The position numbers and the translations under genes are program-made. A model generated the notes under the pieces. It ran no database searches. It was given only the letters and a program-made list of their open reading frames with translations, and was not told the origin of the DNA. From assembly GCA_023410875.1 (NCBI GenBank), contig JAEYPH010000062.1, positions 1-64,000 of the forward strand: DNA of 64,000 nucleotides. Direction: 5' to 3'. Position 1 is the stretch's first letter; each line of letters begins with the position of its first letter. Source of the DNA: Bacillota bacterium. GTDB lineage: Bacteria > Bacillota > Clostridia > Christensenellales > UMGS416. Shown one piece after another: positions 17,985-27,268 of this stretch.

Positions 17985-18615
17985 CGTCGGACTCCTGTAC
18001 CTTGGATCGTTTTCTCAACACAACCGATTGAAAGGCGACGTTGTCGTCGGCCTCAATGACGGTGAACTCCACAATGTCGAAATGCCGCTCCAGCACGGCC
18101 TTCAGGTGGTCGTGGGCGAAGAAGGAGAAGAACCGCTTGGGTTCGCAGACGTCCTCCTCGCGGACGCCCTCGAAATCTTTGCCGCCGTACACGCCCATGT
18201 GAAAAAGGCCGGCGGGGTTCAGCACGGCGTCGATCTGCCGCAGCACGGCGTCCAGATTGTCCTTGCGCACGTGCAGCAGGCAGTTCATGGACCACACGGC
18301 GTCAAAGGTTCTGTCCAGCTCATTCAGGTGGAAGAAATCCAGCACCTGGGCGCGCAGGCCCTTTTGCCTGCACAGCTCGACCATGTTCGGCGACAGATCG
18401 GTGGCCGTCACGTCCAGCCCGTGGTCGGCGAAGAACCGGCTGTCCTTGCCGGGGCCCGCGCCGATCTCCAGCAGCGAGGTCTTGTTCTCCTTCAACAGCA
18501 GCTCAAGGAACGCCGATCTGGGGTGCAGCTTCCACGGCTGTATGTCGCCACTTTCCCTGTCCCGGGCGTTGGCGTCGTAGGACAGGCGCAACGAAGCCTT
18601 AATATCTTCCTGCAT
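17971..18615 (-). CDS. class I SAM-dependent methyltransferase inside the gat operon
   Basis: The protein is 214 aa. Motif I is LLEIGAGPGKDSRFFADHG, followed by DVTATDLSPNMVELC and the acidic motif FDAVWSMNCLLHV, giving a complete Rossmann methyltransferase fold of the Methyltransf_11/25 type. The ATG at 18615 has AAGAGGTG close upstream; a GTG two codons earlier is possible. It is placed between gatC and gatA, which are usually adjacent, and overlaps gatA by 14 bp. The substrate is unknown; a tRNA or amino-acid link is suggested by position only. Confidence 0.85.
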
Positions 18616-18654
18616 GGTCACCTCTTAACGGTTTTCTTGGGGGCAATGTGCCGC

Positions 18655-18942
18655 TTACTCGATCACCTTGGGCACGGCAAAGCAGCCGTCCATCTGTTGT
18701 GGCGCGTTGGCCAGCAACGCTTCCCGTGCAAAGGGGGAGGGCTCGCCGTCGGCGCGCAGCACGTTCTGTATGGGCAGCACGTGCTCCATGGGGGCGACGC
18801 TGGAGGTATCCAGCTCGTTGATCTCCTGGGCAAAGCCCAATATGCTCTGCATGTCGGCGGCCATGGCCTCCAGCTCCTGCTGGTTGAAGCTCAGCTTGGC
18901 CAGCTTCGCGATGTATGCGGCGTGTTCGGTCGTGATGTCCAT
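18655..18942 (-). CDS. gatC: Asp/Glu-tRNA amidotransferase subunit C
   Basis: A 95-aa subunit with the typical opening HAAYIAKLAKLSFNQQELEA and the APMEHVLPIQNVLRAD tail that wraps around GatA. It stabilises the amidotransferase. AAGGAGAG stands just before the ATG. It follows aspS2 by 24 bp and precedes the methyltransferase gene by 39 bp. Confidence 0.95.
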   Translation of the reverse strand: MDITTEHAAYIAKLAKLSFNQQELEAMAADMQSILGFAQEINELDTSSVAPMEHVLPIQNVLRADGEPSPFAREALLANAPQQMDGCFAVPKVIE

Positions 18943-18966
18943 ATGCTCTCCTTAGGGTTAACGCGC

Positions 18967-20289
18967 TCAGGGTTCCACGCGGTTCATGTCCCGGGGGAAC
19001 AGCGCCGCCCAGCGCACGTTGTCCAGCCCCAGCAGTTGCATCGTCAGGCGCTCCAGGCCCAGGCCCAGGCCGCCGTGGGGCGGCGCGCCGTATTTGTGGG
19101 TCATCAGGTATCCTTCGAAATCCGCCGGGTCCAGGCCCATGCGGCGCATCTTGGCCACCTGCATGTCATAATCATGGATGCGCTGGCCGCCGGAGGTGAT
19201 CTCCAGCCCGCGGAACAGCAGGTCGAAGCTCAGCGTGACCTCGGGGTTCTCCGGGTCTTCCATGACGTAGAAGGGCCGCGCCGACGTGGGGTAGTGGGTC
19301 ACGAACAGGAACGGGCAGCCCAGCTCCTCCTCGGCGTATTGGCACAGCAGCACTTCTTCCTGGGGCTCTATGTCGTTGTAAGACGTGATCTTGCGGCCGT
19401 ACTTGCTCTCCAGAACCGCCTTGGCTTCGTGGAAGGGGATGGACGGGATGCCATCCTCGCCGATGCGGGGCATCTTGACGTCCAGCACGCGCAGCTCCTC
19501 GGCATACTCGCGCTGCAGCAGGTCCAGCGTGTAGCGCAGCAGGCCGGTCTCCATGTTCATCACGTCGAACATGCCGTCGATGAAGCCCATCTCAAAGTCC
19601 ATGCTCGTGTATTCGTTGAGATGGCGGCTGGTGTTGTGGCGCTCGGCGCGGAACACCGGGCCGATCTCGAACACGCGCTCGAACACCGGCACCATGGCCT
19701 GCTTGTAGAACTGGGGGCTTTGGGCCAGAAACACCTTGCGGTCGAAGTATTGCAGTTTGAAGAGGTTGCTGCCGCCCTCTGCGCCGGCGCCCACGATCTT
19801 GGGTGAATGGATCTCGGTGAAATCCTGCGCCGTCAGATATTCGCGGAAGGCGCGGCTGAGCGCCTCCTGCACCTTGAAGGCCGCGCGCATGGCGGGGTTG
19901 CGCAGCGCAGCCGGGCGGTATTCCAGCGAGGCCTCTATGGAAATGTGGCTCTTGCGTTTGTTGATCGTAACAGGCAGCGGCTCGGCGAAGCGCGAGAGCA
20001 CTTCCACGGAGCTTAAGCTGATCTCAAAGCCATAGGCGGCGCGCCCGTCGGCGCGCACGATACCCTGGGCGCGGATGCCGTAGCCTTCGCGCAGGTCCAG
20101 GCATTGGGCGGTCAGCGCCTCGTCGGCCACGCATTGCAGCACATAGCGCCCGGTGCGCAGCATGACGAAGGCGAAGGAGCCCATATCGCGGATTTTATGC
20201 ACAATTCCGCATATTGTTACGGGGCCATTGGCGTTTTTCAGGCCTTCCAAAGTGAGTTTCGGGGGGACCAAACCGGAGACGACGGCCAT
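18967..20289 (-). CDS. aspS2: archaeal-type aspartyl-tRNA synthetase, probably non-discriminating
   Basis: From the ATG with GGAGG 6 nt upstream the protein is 440 aa, the size of archaeal/eukaryotic-type AspRS without the bacterial GAD insert. An OB-fold anticodon domain (about residues 15-110) is followed by the class II core (YRPAALRNPAMRAAFKVQEA, motif 2 FEIGPVFRAERHNTSRHLNE, motif 3 GLGLGLERLTMQLLGL). Leading a gatCAB operon, it most likely charges both tRNA-Asp and tRNA-Asn with Asp so that GatCAB can make Asn-tRNA. A hairpin (CCCGCGGA/TCCGCGGG) lies 10-35 nt before the start and could affect translation. A longer frame to 20340 lacks a ribosome site. Confidence 0.92.
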   Translation of the reverse strand: MAVVSGLVPPKLTLEGLKNANGPVTICGIVHKIRDMGSFAFVMLRTGRYVLQCVADEALTAQCLDLREGYGIRAQGIVRADGRAAYGFEISLSSVEVLSRFAEPLPVTINKRKSHISIEASLEYRPAALRNPAMRAAFKVQEALSRAFREYLTAQDFTEIHSPKIVGAGAEGGSNLFKLQYFDRKVFLAQSPQFYKQAMVPVFERVFEIGPVFRAERHNTSRHLNEYTSMDFEMGFIDGMFDVMNMETGLLRYTLDLLQREYAEELRVLDVKMPRIGEDGIPSIPFHEAKAVLESKYGRKITSYNDIEPQEEVLLCQYAEEELGCPFLFVTHYPTSARPFYVMEDPENPEVTLSFDLLFRGLEITSGGQRIHDYDMQVAKMRRMGLDPADFEGYLMTHKYGAPPHGGLGLGLERLTMQLLGLDNVRWAALFPRDMNRVEP

Positions 20290-20447
20290 AAAAACCTCCA
20301 AACCCGCGGATTTGCCGATCTCCGCGGGAAAATCTTTCATACACGCTTCATGATGGATGATAATTTATACAATTATACTCCTTTTTGGCAGGGTCGTGCA
20401 AGTAGACTTGCAAGGACGTCCATGGATCGATGCATCAAATTTTGTGG

Positions 20448-20476
20448 TTGCTTTTTGACTGTCCTTTTGCTATAAT
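20448..20476 (+). promoter_or_regulatory. promoter of tRNA-Thr
   Basis: TTGCTT and a perfect TATAAT are separated by 17 bp, placing the start about 20 nt before the mature tRNA. Confidence 0.8.
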
Positions 20477-20502
20477 ACCTTTCGCACCGGACAAACAATT
20501 TT

Positions 20503-20578
<76 letters not shown>

Positions 20579-20579
20579 G

Positions 20580-20618
20580 AAAGCAAAAGCCCCACCGCAA
20601 GGTGGGGTTTTTGCTTTC
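20580..20618 (+). terminator. terminator after tRNA-Thr, probably bidirectional
   Basis: CCCCACC/GGTGGGG with loop GCAA is flanked by complementary AAGCAAAAG and TTTTTGCTTT arms, giving T-rich ends on both strands. It would also stop the convergent GntR/ABC operon. Confidence 0.9.
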
Positions 20619-20649
20619 TCTTATTACCGCTTCATGAGAATCTGACCGC

Positions 20650-21027
20650 CTACTCCTGGGCATCGTAATGTCGGTTGATCGCCCGTACAACTTCCTCACG
20701 CGATATGCCATGCTCCTTGTAGTACGCAACGTCCTTGGCTATCTTTGCATCCAGCAGCACATGGAGCTTGTTGCGCAGATCGCGGGCGGTTACGTCAGCG
20801 ACAAAACAGCCCCGGCCCACCATGGAATGGAGCAAGCCATCGCGTTCCAGCTCCTCCCACGCCTTCTTGATCGTAATCACACTGACGCGCAGCTGCTTGG
20901 CGACGGTGCGTATCGGCGGCAGCATCGTGCCGGGCGGCAGTTTGCCGCTCATGATCTGCGCGCTGAGCTGCTCGTAAATCTGCTGGTAGATCGGCATATC
21001 TGACGCGCCGGAGATGATGATGTTCAT
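20650..21027 (-). CDS. GntR-family regulator, YtrA-like
   Basis: A 125-aa regulator with an N-terminal winged helix (YEQLSAQIMSGKLPPGTMLP then RTVAKQLRVSVITIKKAWEE) and only a short helical tail, as in the YtrA group that controls ABC transporter operons. It is the last gene of its operon, 3 bp after the permease gene. It probably represses the whole operon from the dyad near 22540. No separate ligand domain is present. Confidence 0.9.
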   Translation of the reverse strand: MNIIISGASDMPIYQQIYEQLSAQIMSGKLPPGTMLPPIRTVAKQLRVSVITIKKAWEELERDGLLHSMVGRGCFVADVTARDLRNKLHVLLDAKIAKDVAYYKEHGISREEVVRAINRHYDAQE

Positions 21028-21030
21028 CGA

Positions 21031-21669
21031 TTATAGATCGACTTTCTCAAACCGTTTTACCGAAAGCCGGTAGGAAGCGACGGTAAACCCGAAGAACAGC
21101 GCGATCCCGACAGCCAGCACGCCCAGATGCAAACCGATGTGCTGCGTGCCGTCCAGCACCCGGGCGGCCGGCACAAGCAGGACGAGCATTTCGATGCCCG
21201 CGGCGATCAGCATGACCACGGCGGTGGCTACAGTAATGGGGATAGCGGTCTTGTAGGCGGTCTTATAGAACATCGGGAGCATGATCAGATTGAATATTCC
21301 GTAGATCATAAACCCAAAGCCGATGTATGCGATGTTGGCATCAAGCATGAAGCTGCCCTGGGGATAGATCGCCATATTGATCAGTACGAATGCGGCCGTC
21401 ACCACTAGCTGCAACAGCTCGAGCAAAGCCATGCTGAGCACGCGCGCCTTCACGATGTCGCGTCGGCGCACCGGCAGCAGCGCGGTGAACATGAGGTCGT
21501 TCTGCGCCTTGGAGCCGGAGAAGATATTGGGCACGGAAAAGAAGAAGAAATACATCAGCGCGAAGAAATACAGCCACTGCGGTATCAGCACCAGGGCGCC
21601 GAACAGCGACATCAGCAGGAACGATGGGTGTATCGTCAGGCGAAACTCCTTATACACCAAATTCTTCAT
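21031..21669 (-). CDS. ABC-2 type transporter permease
   Basis: At 212 aa, it has six hydrophobic segments typical of small ABC-2 permeases beginning MKNLVYKEFRL. The cytoplasmic segment LLPVRRRDIVKARV is the usual coupling region after the second segment. It works with the adjacent ATPase and overlaps its stop codon by 4 bp. The substrate is unknown. YtrA-type systems elsewhere respond to cell-wall-active compounds. Confidence 0.88.
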   Translation of the reverse strand: MKNLVYKEFRLTIHPSFLLMSLFGALVLIPQWLYFFALMYFFFFSVPNIFSGSKAQNDLMFTALLPVRRRDIVKARVLSMALLELLQLVVTAAFVLINMAIYPQGSFMLDANIAYIGFGFMIYGIFNLIMLPMFYKTAYKTAIPITVATAVVMLIAAGIEMLVLLVPAARVLDGTQHIGLHLGVLAVGIALFFGFTVASYRLSVKRFEKVDL

Positions 21670-22517
21670 GAAGCACGCTCCTTCTTGGCGTAATAGATCA
21701 TGATGTCTTCTAGGCTGGGCGCCTCCACAGCGAGGCCCTCGCCGGCGTGCAGGTCGGCCGTCCGGATCAGCCCGGCGAAGCCAAACGCATTTTCCTTGCT
21801 GGAAATCAAGCGGCTCGTGAGCGTGGGCAGCTGCTCCTGTGTGCCCTTGACCACGCGGTAAGAGGCGATCAGGTCGTCCTTTGAGCGGCTTTCGATGATA
21901 CGGCCGTTTTCAATATAGGTGATATAGTCGGCGCACTTCTCCAAGTCGCTCGTGATGTGGGTGGAGAACAGTATGCTTCTCTCACCGTCCTCGATCAGCT
22001 CCTGGAAAAGCTCCAGCAGGTCATCGCGAGCCACGGGGTCCAGGCCGCTGGTCGGCTCGTCGAGCAACAGCAGCCTTGCGTGATGGGACATAGCGAGTGC
22101 CAGCGAGTACTTCACGCGCATGCCGCTGGACAATTCGTCCACCCGTTTGTTTTCGTCCAGCGCGAAGCGGCGTATATAGGTGTTGTAAGTCTTGTCATCC
22201 CATCGCGGATAGAAGCGACGCACGACCTGTGTGATGTGTCCAATCCTGCTCTTTTTGTAGTAATCGACGCCACCAATCATTAGGCCGATCTGCTGCTTGA
22301 GTACGAGCTCGTTCTCCACGAAGTCCTGATCCAGTATGCGCACCGTGCCGCCGTCGTGGTGCACCAAATTAAGTATGCATTTAAGCGTCGTCGTCTTGCC
22401 TGCGCCATTGCTGCCGATGAACCCCATGATGTATCCGGTTTCGAGCGAGAACGACACATCGCGCAAGCTGAAACTTGGGTAATGCTTGCAGAGCCCCTCC
22501 ACTGACAATATGGACAT
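21666..22517 (-). CDS. ABC transporter ATP-binding protein
   Basis: A 283-aa protein from the ATG with AGAGAGGTT upstream. Walker A is GSNGAGKTT, the signature is ELSSGMRVK, and Walker B is LLLLDEPTSGLD, so it looks catalytically complete. The C-terminal tail of about 70 residues is of the YtrB/BcrA type. It is the first gene of the ATPase-permease-GntR operon, followed directly by the permease (ATGA overlap). Confidence 0.93.
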   Translation of the reverse strand: MSILSVEGLCKHYPSFSLRDVSFSLETGYIMGFIGSNGAGKTTTLKCILNLVHHDGGTVRILDQDFVENELVLKQQIGLMIGGVDYYKKSRIGHITQVVRRFYPRWDDKTYNTYIRRFALDENKRVDELSSGMRVKYSLALAMSHHARLLLLDEPTSGLDPVARDDLLELFQELIEDGERSILFSTHITSDLEKCADYITYIENGRIIESRSKDDLIASYRVVKGTQEQLPTLTSRLISSKENAFGFAGLIRTADLHAGEGLAVEAPSLEDIMIYYAKKERAS

Positions 22518-22539
22518 GATTAACCTCTCTTTCGGAGAT

Positions 22540-22560
22540 TGTGTATAAATGGTATGCACA
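22540..22560. promoter_or_regulatory. putative GntR operator upstream of the ABC operon
   Basis: TGTGTATA, 5 nt, TATGCACA is an inverted repeat with one mismatch, 23-43 bp ahead of the ATPase start and inside the likely promoter. This matches the expected position for autorepression by the YtrA-like protein. Confidence 0.5.
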
Positions 22561-22677
22561 ATATACTATTTTCTCGGAAGCCTGTCAAGCATGGTAAGGA
22601 GTTTGCAGGAGTTGTTTCTGCGAGCCGACCTTGCTTTATGACTCAGGATATAGTTCGATGTTTTTTGCTATATGGAT

Positions 22678-22745
22678 GCTGATGTAGCTCAGGAGGGAGA
22701 ACAGTAAGGACGAGGTCACCAGTTCGAATCTGTTTAAGAGCTCCA
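22678..22745 (+). pseudogene. decayed partial copy of tRNA-Thr
   Basis: Bases 22705-22746 repeat the 3' part of the tRNA-Thr gene (from the last anticodon base through CCA) with one mismatch in 42. The TAGCTCAG of the D-arm is also recognisable at 22685, but 8 nt of D/anticodon arm are missing and the acceptor arms no longer pair (GCTGATG against TTAAGAGC). It cannot make a functional tRNA. The copy lies in the same direction as the intact gene and 2.1 kb away, flanking the ABC/GntR operon. A 450-bp gap without genes surrounds it. Confidence 0.85.
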
Positions 22746-22747
22746 GT

Positions 22748-22800
22748 AAAACCTCGGTTGAACGCTCACTTATGAGTGATTCAATCGGGGTTTGTTTTTG
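22748..22800 (+). terminator. strong hairpin after the tRNA-Thr relic
   Basis: AAACCTCGGTTGAA pairs with TTCAATCGGGGTTT (two G-U), an inner CACT/AGTG stem extends it, and GTTTTTG follows. It looks like the original terminator of the lost tRNA gene. Confidence 0.7.
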
Positions 22801-22942
22801 TACTCTGGACAACATAGCGAACCGAGTCGAGATCGCTTGGCAGAGGCTATCACTGCCTCTAGCTATGCGTTTTTATTCAGTTCCTTAGCCTTTGCCAGGT
22901 GTAGCACGACGAGCTACTCTGCCCCTTTGCTCATGTGATGCG

Positions 22943-22978
22943 GTGAAAAGAAAAGACCGCCCTCAGATGAAGGCGGCC
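22943..22978 (-). terminator. terminator of the zinc-ribbon protein gene
   Basis: On the minus strand a CCGCC/GGCGG stem is followed by TCTTTTCTTTTC, just after the stop of the gene at 22995. Confidence 0.75.
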
Positions 22979-22994
22979 TGCGACGGATCGCATT

Positions 22995-23738
22995 TTAGTT
23001 GTTTTCAAATACCATGGTTATCTTTTCGTTGTTAAAGAAACTGAATGCCGCGGCGTCAAGATCAATCTGAATTTTCATCCAGCCTTTCGGCACCTCATAT
23101 GCCAATTGACCACGCAGTTTCTTACCTGCTGCAATAGTACCGTCCATCGTCTTAATCGAGTCGTCTGCTATCTGTGCAGATATGGATTCGTTCATTGCTA
23201 GATCATCAACGTAAGCGTCAAACATAATCATAGAGCTGAAACTAACCTCTGAATCAGATGTGTTTTCGGCCAAAAGGACGATTTGGACAAACTCCTTACC
23301 ATCTTCGGGTTTGTTGTATTCGTCTCCTTTAACTTTTTTAAAGCTTTCTATTGTCAGTTTAAACTCAGACGCTTGAATGACATCCCCGGTGGTGAAGGTC
23401 TGGACGCTCGGAGACGACGACGCATCCTGTCCGGGCTCGCCTGAGGTCTTGCCTACTAACGAGGGAGGAGTCGCGGTAGCGCTTAGCGCGTCTGATACGG
23501 ACGACATGCAGGATACGAAGACAATGATCACGATAATGATTATGACACCCAGTGCGATCAAGGATGCGATCAAGCAGCCCCTTTTCTTCTTTTGGGGTGG
23601 GTTTTGAACCACGTAAACGGGGGAGGGCTGCGGAGCTTGCGAGGATTGTGCTGGCGCTACGCCGGAAAGGGCTTGCCCGCACTTTTGACAAGAGATTGCT
23701 TTGTCGTCGTTCTGAGCACCACATTTGTTGCAATACAT
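22995..23738 (-). CDS. zinc-ribbon membrane protein with DUF4352-like domain
   Basis: A 247-aa protein: zinc ribbon CNKCG...CQKCG (residues 3-21), Pro/Gln-rich linker, one membrane segment (about 57-80), a Ser/Pro-rich linker and an extracellular immunoglobulin-like domain (FKLTIESFKKVKGDEYNKPE, FVQIVLLAENTSDSEVSFSS) of the DUF4352/DUF5067 kind. The cytosolic ribbon and external domain suggest a membrane-linked sensor or surface protein; the function is unknown. It is less GC-rich than most of the window. Similar in plan to the next gene. Confidence 0.8.
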   Translation of the reverse strand: MYCNKCGAQNDDKAISCQKCGQALSGVAPAQSSQAPQPSPVYVVQNPPQKKKRGCLIASLIALGVIIIIVIIVFVSCMSSVSDALSATATPPSLVGKTSGEPGQDASSSPSVQTFTTGDVIQASEFKLTIESFKKVKGDEYNKPEDGKEFVQIVLLAENTSDSEVSFSSMIMFDAYVDDLAMNESISAQIADDSIKTMDGTIAAGKKLRGQLAYEVPKGWMKIQIDLDAAAFSFFNNEKITMVFENN

Positions 23739-23818
23739 AGTCGATCCTCCTCATATTCTGGCGTGTATATCCAAACTATCATATACTACCTGCGAAGATT
23801 GTCGAATGGTGCCAGATC

Positions 23819-24403
23819 TTATTCTATAGTCAAGATTTTGCTTACTTTTATTTTGCCGCGAGAAGCCATAACCTCAACCGTAAGGTCTGAGGCATCTCCC
23901 GCTTTATAGGCGCAGAATACCTTTTGTATGGCTCCGGGCTGCACTTTGTTTGAGGATGAAGCGTAATCGATTTCTGTATTTCCTATAATAAAGAACTGGC
24001 TGAGTTGCACGCCGTTCTGGTAAACTGTCGTATCAAATTCAGAACTGAAGGTAGTCACTTCGTCACCTTTATTTGTCCATTCGTAAACGATAATGACCAA
24101 TTCTGTGTCGCCGAAAGATTCTCCCGTAATTGCTTCGAGTATTTTTACGTCGTGGCTGCCCGGCATTTCCGGTTTAACTGTCTGGGTTAGAACTGGATAT
24201 TCAGTGGATGTTGCAATATAGCCGATAAGAGCCGGAACTATGATTACGACAACACCTAAAAAGAGAACGCCGAATGTGACCAATCCAGCGATTAAGCACC
24301 CTGATGTTTTCTTTTTAACCGGTATCTTGGGTACGGGTGCGCCGCATTTCGTGCAATAATCCGCTCCTGCCATGAGAGGACTGCCACATCTTCTACAGTT
24401 CAT
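23819..24403 (-). CDS. zinc-ribbon membrane protein, DUF5067-like
   Basis: A 194-aa protein with zinc ribbon CRRCG...CTKCG (residues 3-21), basic stretch PVKKKTSGC, one membrane segment (about 37-62) and an external beta domain (VIIVYEWTNKGDEVTTFSSE). Same layout as the neighbour at 22995, so the two are probably an old duplication. No catalytic residues are apparent. It lies on the same strand, 80 bp ahead of its paralogue. Confidence 0.78.
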   Translation of the reverse strand: MNCRRCGSPLMAGADYCTKCGAPVPKIPVKKKTSGCLIAGLVTFGVLFLGVVVIIVPALIGYIATSTEYPVLTQTVKPEMPGSHDVKILEAITGESFGDTELVIIVYEWTNKGDEVTTFSSEFDTTVYQNGVQLSQFFIIGNTEIDYASSSNKVQPGAIQKVFCAYKAGDASDLTVEVMASRGKIKVSKILTIE

Positions 24404-24548
24404 GTCGCGCTCTCCAGTGGTGCCTACAGTATCTTACGGGTAAGGCCATGACGAAGGAGGCATTATAGTAATCGCCTGGATTATACCAATTCATCCATGT
24501 GTTATCAATAAAAACTGCAAAAAGTTGCCGAAGAATGCCGTTTTCACA

Positions 24549-25292
24549 TCACCTGTGCAGGTCTGCCTCCCGTTCGAGGACACCCTCCCAATCGTCTTTC
24601 ACCTTCTGATAGCCCATCTCATTCATGAACACAAACATGGCATCCAACAGCCTTAGTTGATCCTCCGCATTAGCATCTTTCGCGATGCGTTCCATAATGA
24701 TTAGCAGTTCGCCATCGGGCAGCGGCTTTCTAATCAGCATGTGGAGCAGGTATGGCGCCCGATTGAGGAATGGCGCAACAAATCCGTTGGCTGCCCACAA
24801 GGTTTCCACAAGGAATTCCATAGACCGTGCGGCCATTTGATACATGCCGAAGGTAAATCCGTGCCTGCGGCACTTGAGGGAGCGAAATACACCGTCATAA
24901 TAGCTGTCCAGCTTTGCGGATATGATGCCGCCCAGTTCACACTGCGGGTAGCGAATTATTTCCCTCACGATATGCTCAAGCCTACCATGGTCATCCAGCA
25001 CATACATTGCATGCAGCAATTCGCGCACATCCGGGCCGCCGCGTGCATAGGCTTCAAGCTCAGATTCGGACGTTGCCCAGCAATCCACATGTCGGCGCAG
25101 CTTGATGTGGGGCTCACGGTATTCCGGATGCCTTTTGAGCGCTTCATCGGTGAACACGACTTGTATGTCGTAGTCCGATGTTTCGTCGTCCATGCCTGCC
25201 GATATGGAACCAAGCAACATCGCTCCAACAAGCCCATCAAAGCCGTAGAGTTGCTTTGTCAACTCCCGGCGAATATATTCGAGTTCAGTCAA
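24549..25292 (-). CDS. nucleotidyltransferase-fold protein
   Basis: The MNT-type core is visible as LLGSISAGMDDETSDYDIQV, i.e. GSxSxG followed by DxD. The remaining 170 residues are helical with no named domain. Aminoglycoside adenylyltransferases and HEPN-paired MNT proteins share this core; a pure antitoxin is unlikely because the protein is large. The likely start is a TTG at 25292 with GGGAGG upstream (247 aa), although the frame extends 14 codons further. It follows the M14 gene by 48 bp. Confidence 0.75.
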   Translation of the reverse strand: MTELEYIRRELTKQLYGFDGLVGAMLLGSISAGMDDETSDYDIQVVFTDEALKRHPEYREPHIKLRRHVDCWATSESELEAYARGGPDVRELLHAMYVLDDHGRLEHIVREIIRYPQCELGGIISAKLDSYYDGVFRSLKCRRHGFTFGMYQMAARSMEFLVETLWAANGFVAPFLNRAPYLLHMLIRKPLPDGELLIIMERIAKDANAEDQLRLLDAMFVFMNEMGYQKVKDDWEGVLEREADLHR

Positions 25293-25340
25293 AATAGGAT
25301 AGCCTCCCTCAATCAATGGGGATATGTGCCTCAAACAGTA

Positions 25341-26726
25341 TCAGCCCTTATTAACCCACACCGCAACCGCCGGCAAAACAAGCTTATTCCGCTCATACAA
25401 AGCGGGAATCTCTCTTTCCTGCAGCGGCGCATCCTGGCAGCCGACCTCCACGGTCACAGAAGGGATGCCCCCATGGGCCATCGCCCAGTCCTTGAACCCG
25501 CCGGCCTCCAGCTCATCATCCTTTGTCGGCGCATATCCGGTTACATCCTGAATGGCCCGAGCAAGGTCATAAGATTGCTTCACGACACTTACATCGTCGC
25601 CGTAGTCATAGTACAGCATGGAGCCCGTAGCGTGGTAGCTGACCGTCGCCGCGAAGGAATGCTTTTGTGCGTATTGCGCCAAGGCCCGGCTCTCGCTCTG
25701 ATCCACCGGCGCGGCCCCTTTGTAGCGCTCGGACGAGGGCTGATCCCGTATGTCCAGCTCGTCCCACGAAGCATCGAAGTTCCTATTCAGGTCTACGCCC
25801 CGCGCGTTGGCCTTCCATAGAGCTGCATACTCATCGGGGCTGCTTTTCGTGTACCTATTGGCCTTGTCACTCTCGTATATCGCCATCTGCTGTTCCGACA
25901 GCACACGCTGCTGGCTGATCTTGACGCCGTCGGGGTTGCTCATGGGTATGATGTGGAAGCTCACGTCCTCCAGCGCCTCTTTGATCGAGCCGCCCATGAA
26001 GTCGCGGCTGCCGGATGCAAGCATGTACTCCGCCTGGGCCATGACCAACCAGACGGTCGCGTGTTCCCGCCCATGCATGGCCCCCTGCACGAGCACCTGA
26101 TGCTTGGCGTCCGGGTTCCCGACGATCATGACCGGGATATCCGCGCCCTCCTCGCTACGGCCTATGCTGCCCAGCGTCACCTTGGAGGGATACTTCTTCT
26201 TGAGCTTCTCCATGTCGTCCAGCATTTGTTCGTAGCTGTAGTTCTCCACCGGGCGCACGATGCGCAGCTCGCTCTCGAACCCGCCGGACGCGGGCTTCAC
26301 ATAGCTCGAGAGGATATAGCCTTCCAGTGAGCCGTATTTGACCTTTGCAAACACCCCTATGAACCCGAGGACTTCCACGGATTCTCCCTTGAGCACCTTG
26401 CGGATGGACTTGGCTCCATAGTCCGGCGCTTCGCGCAGGGATACGGATTCATCACAGTTGGCCAACCACTCCGCTGCGCCGGCGTTGGGGGCAAGAACAT
26501 TGGTGGGCGTAGGCTCAAACCGGCTATGGGCGGTTGCGCCGGCGGTGTTCATCGGCTGGCCCTCCTGGCGCTTGCCGGCTGTGACGTCGGGATCGGCAGG
26601 CATTCCCCAGGCGGCGGGCGGCTCGAAGTGAGCCATCTGGCCCAGAAAGACGCCTATACCCGAACAGGCGCTCAAAAGCAGGACGCACAGCGCCGGCAGC
26701 AAGATTGTGATTTTATTGTATTTCAT
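25341..26726 (-). CDS. M14 zinc carboxypeptidase lipoprotein with SH3b domain
   Basis: A 461-aa exported lipoprotein (lipobox LLLSAC, Cys21). An SH3b wall-binding-type domain occupies about residues 85-145 (CDESVSLREAPDYGAKSIRK, VKYGSLEGYILSSYV), followed by an M14 peptidase domain. Active-site parts are the zinc ligands HGRE and the later His in SYHATG, the substrate Arg/Asn in GVDLNRNFD, and the general base Glu in VTVEVGCQD. It probably trims peptides at the cell surface, perhaps peptidoglycan stem peptides. The start was chosen to give a normal signal peptide; the ribosome site is weak. Confidence 0.88.
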   Translation of the reverse strand: MKYNKITILLPALCVLLLSACSGIGVFLGQMAHFEPPAAWGMPADPDVTAGKRQEGQPMNTAGATAHSRFEPTPTNVLAPNAGAAEWLANCDESVSLREAPDYGAKSIRKVLKGESVEVLGFIGVFAKVKYGSLEGYILSSYVKPASGGFESELRIVRPVENYSYEQMLDDMEKLKKKYPSKVTLGSIGRSEEGADIPVMIVGNPDAKHQVLVQGAMHGREHATVWLVMAQAEYMLASGSRDFMGGSIKEALEDVSFHIIPMSNPDGVKISQQRVLSEQQMAIYESDKANRYTKSSPDEYAALWKANARGVDLNRNFDASWDELDIRDQPSSERYKGAAPVDQSESRALAQYAQKHSFAATVSYHATGSMLYYDYGDDVSVVKQSYDLARAIQDVTGYAPTKDDELEAGGFKDWAMAHGGIPSVTVEVGCQDAPLQEREIPALYERNKLVLPAVAVWVNKG

Positions 26727-26864
26727 GGTTTCGTTCGCTAAGCTCCGTTTTTCTTTTGTTGCGGCGATGCGGCACAAAGCGCGGCAATCTCCGGTTGTGC
26801 GACAACTCTTAGACTCGCGAACCCGGAGAAACGTTCCACGCGCGCTTGCCTCAGTCCAGAGCTT

Positions 26865-27170
26865 TCAGCCCCTCATCAGCGCAACCCGGTAGGGGAACAG
26901 TTCCGCGCTCATGATCCCCTCGGCCACCGCCGGGTCATCGCCCATGATCGCCAGAGCTTGCTCCTCCGATTCGGCCTCCAGTATCACGATGCCGAATGTC
27001 TTTTCATCCTGCCCCGCAGTTTTTCCAGCCAGTATCAGGCGCTCCCCCGCCAGCAGCGCCTGCAGATGGGCGAAGTGCCTGCCGACGATTTGATTCTCCC
27101 GCTCTGTCCAGTTCTCTTCCTTCCATAACGGCGGTATCAACTTCAACATGTATAGAAATTGCTTTGCCAT
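26865..27170 (-). CDS. YciI-like protein
   Basis: A 101-aa protein from the ATG with AAAGGA 8 nt upstream. The YciI ferredoxin-like fold is recognisable by the start KQFLYMLKLIPPLWKEENWT, the central His (GRHFAHLQALLAGERLILAG) and the end DDPAVAEGIMSAELFPYRVA. Members are small enzymes or binding proteins of mostly unknown function. It stands alone, transcribed away from the NUDIX gene. Confidence 0.85.
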   Translation of the reverse strand: MAKQFLYMLKLIPPLWKEENWTERENQIVGRHFAHLQALLAGERLILAGKTAGQDEKTFGIVILEAESEEQALAIMGDDPAVAEGIMSAELFPYRVALMRG

Positions 27171-27268
27171 CGTATGTATCCTTTCATTGGCATGGGACCA
27201 TGGTATCACCGTATCATGGCGCTGCCAAGCGTTCGGCACGCGATTCTGATGGGTCGCTCAGTCTATGG

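Noticed and set aside
24549..25292. MNT antitoxin of a HEPN-MNT pair
   Set aside because: The protein is about 247 aa, far longer than MNT antitoxins, and no HEPN toxin gene is adjacent.
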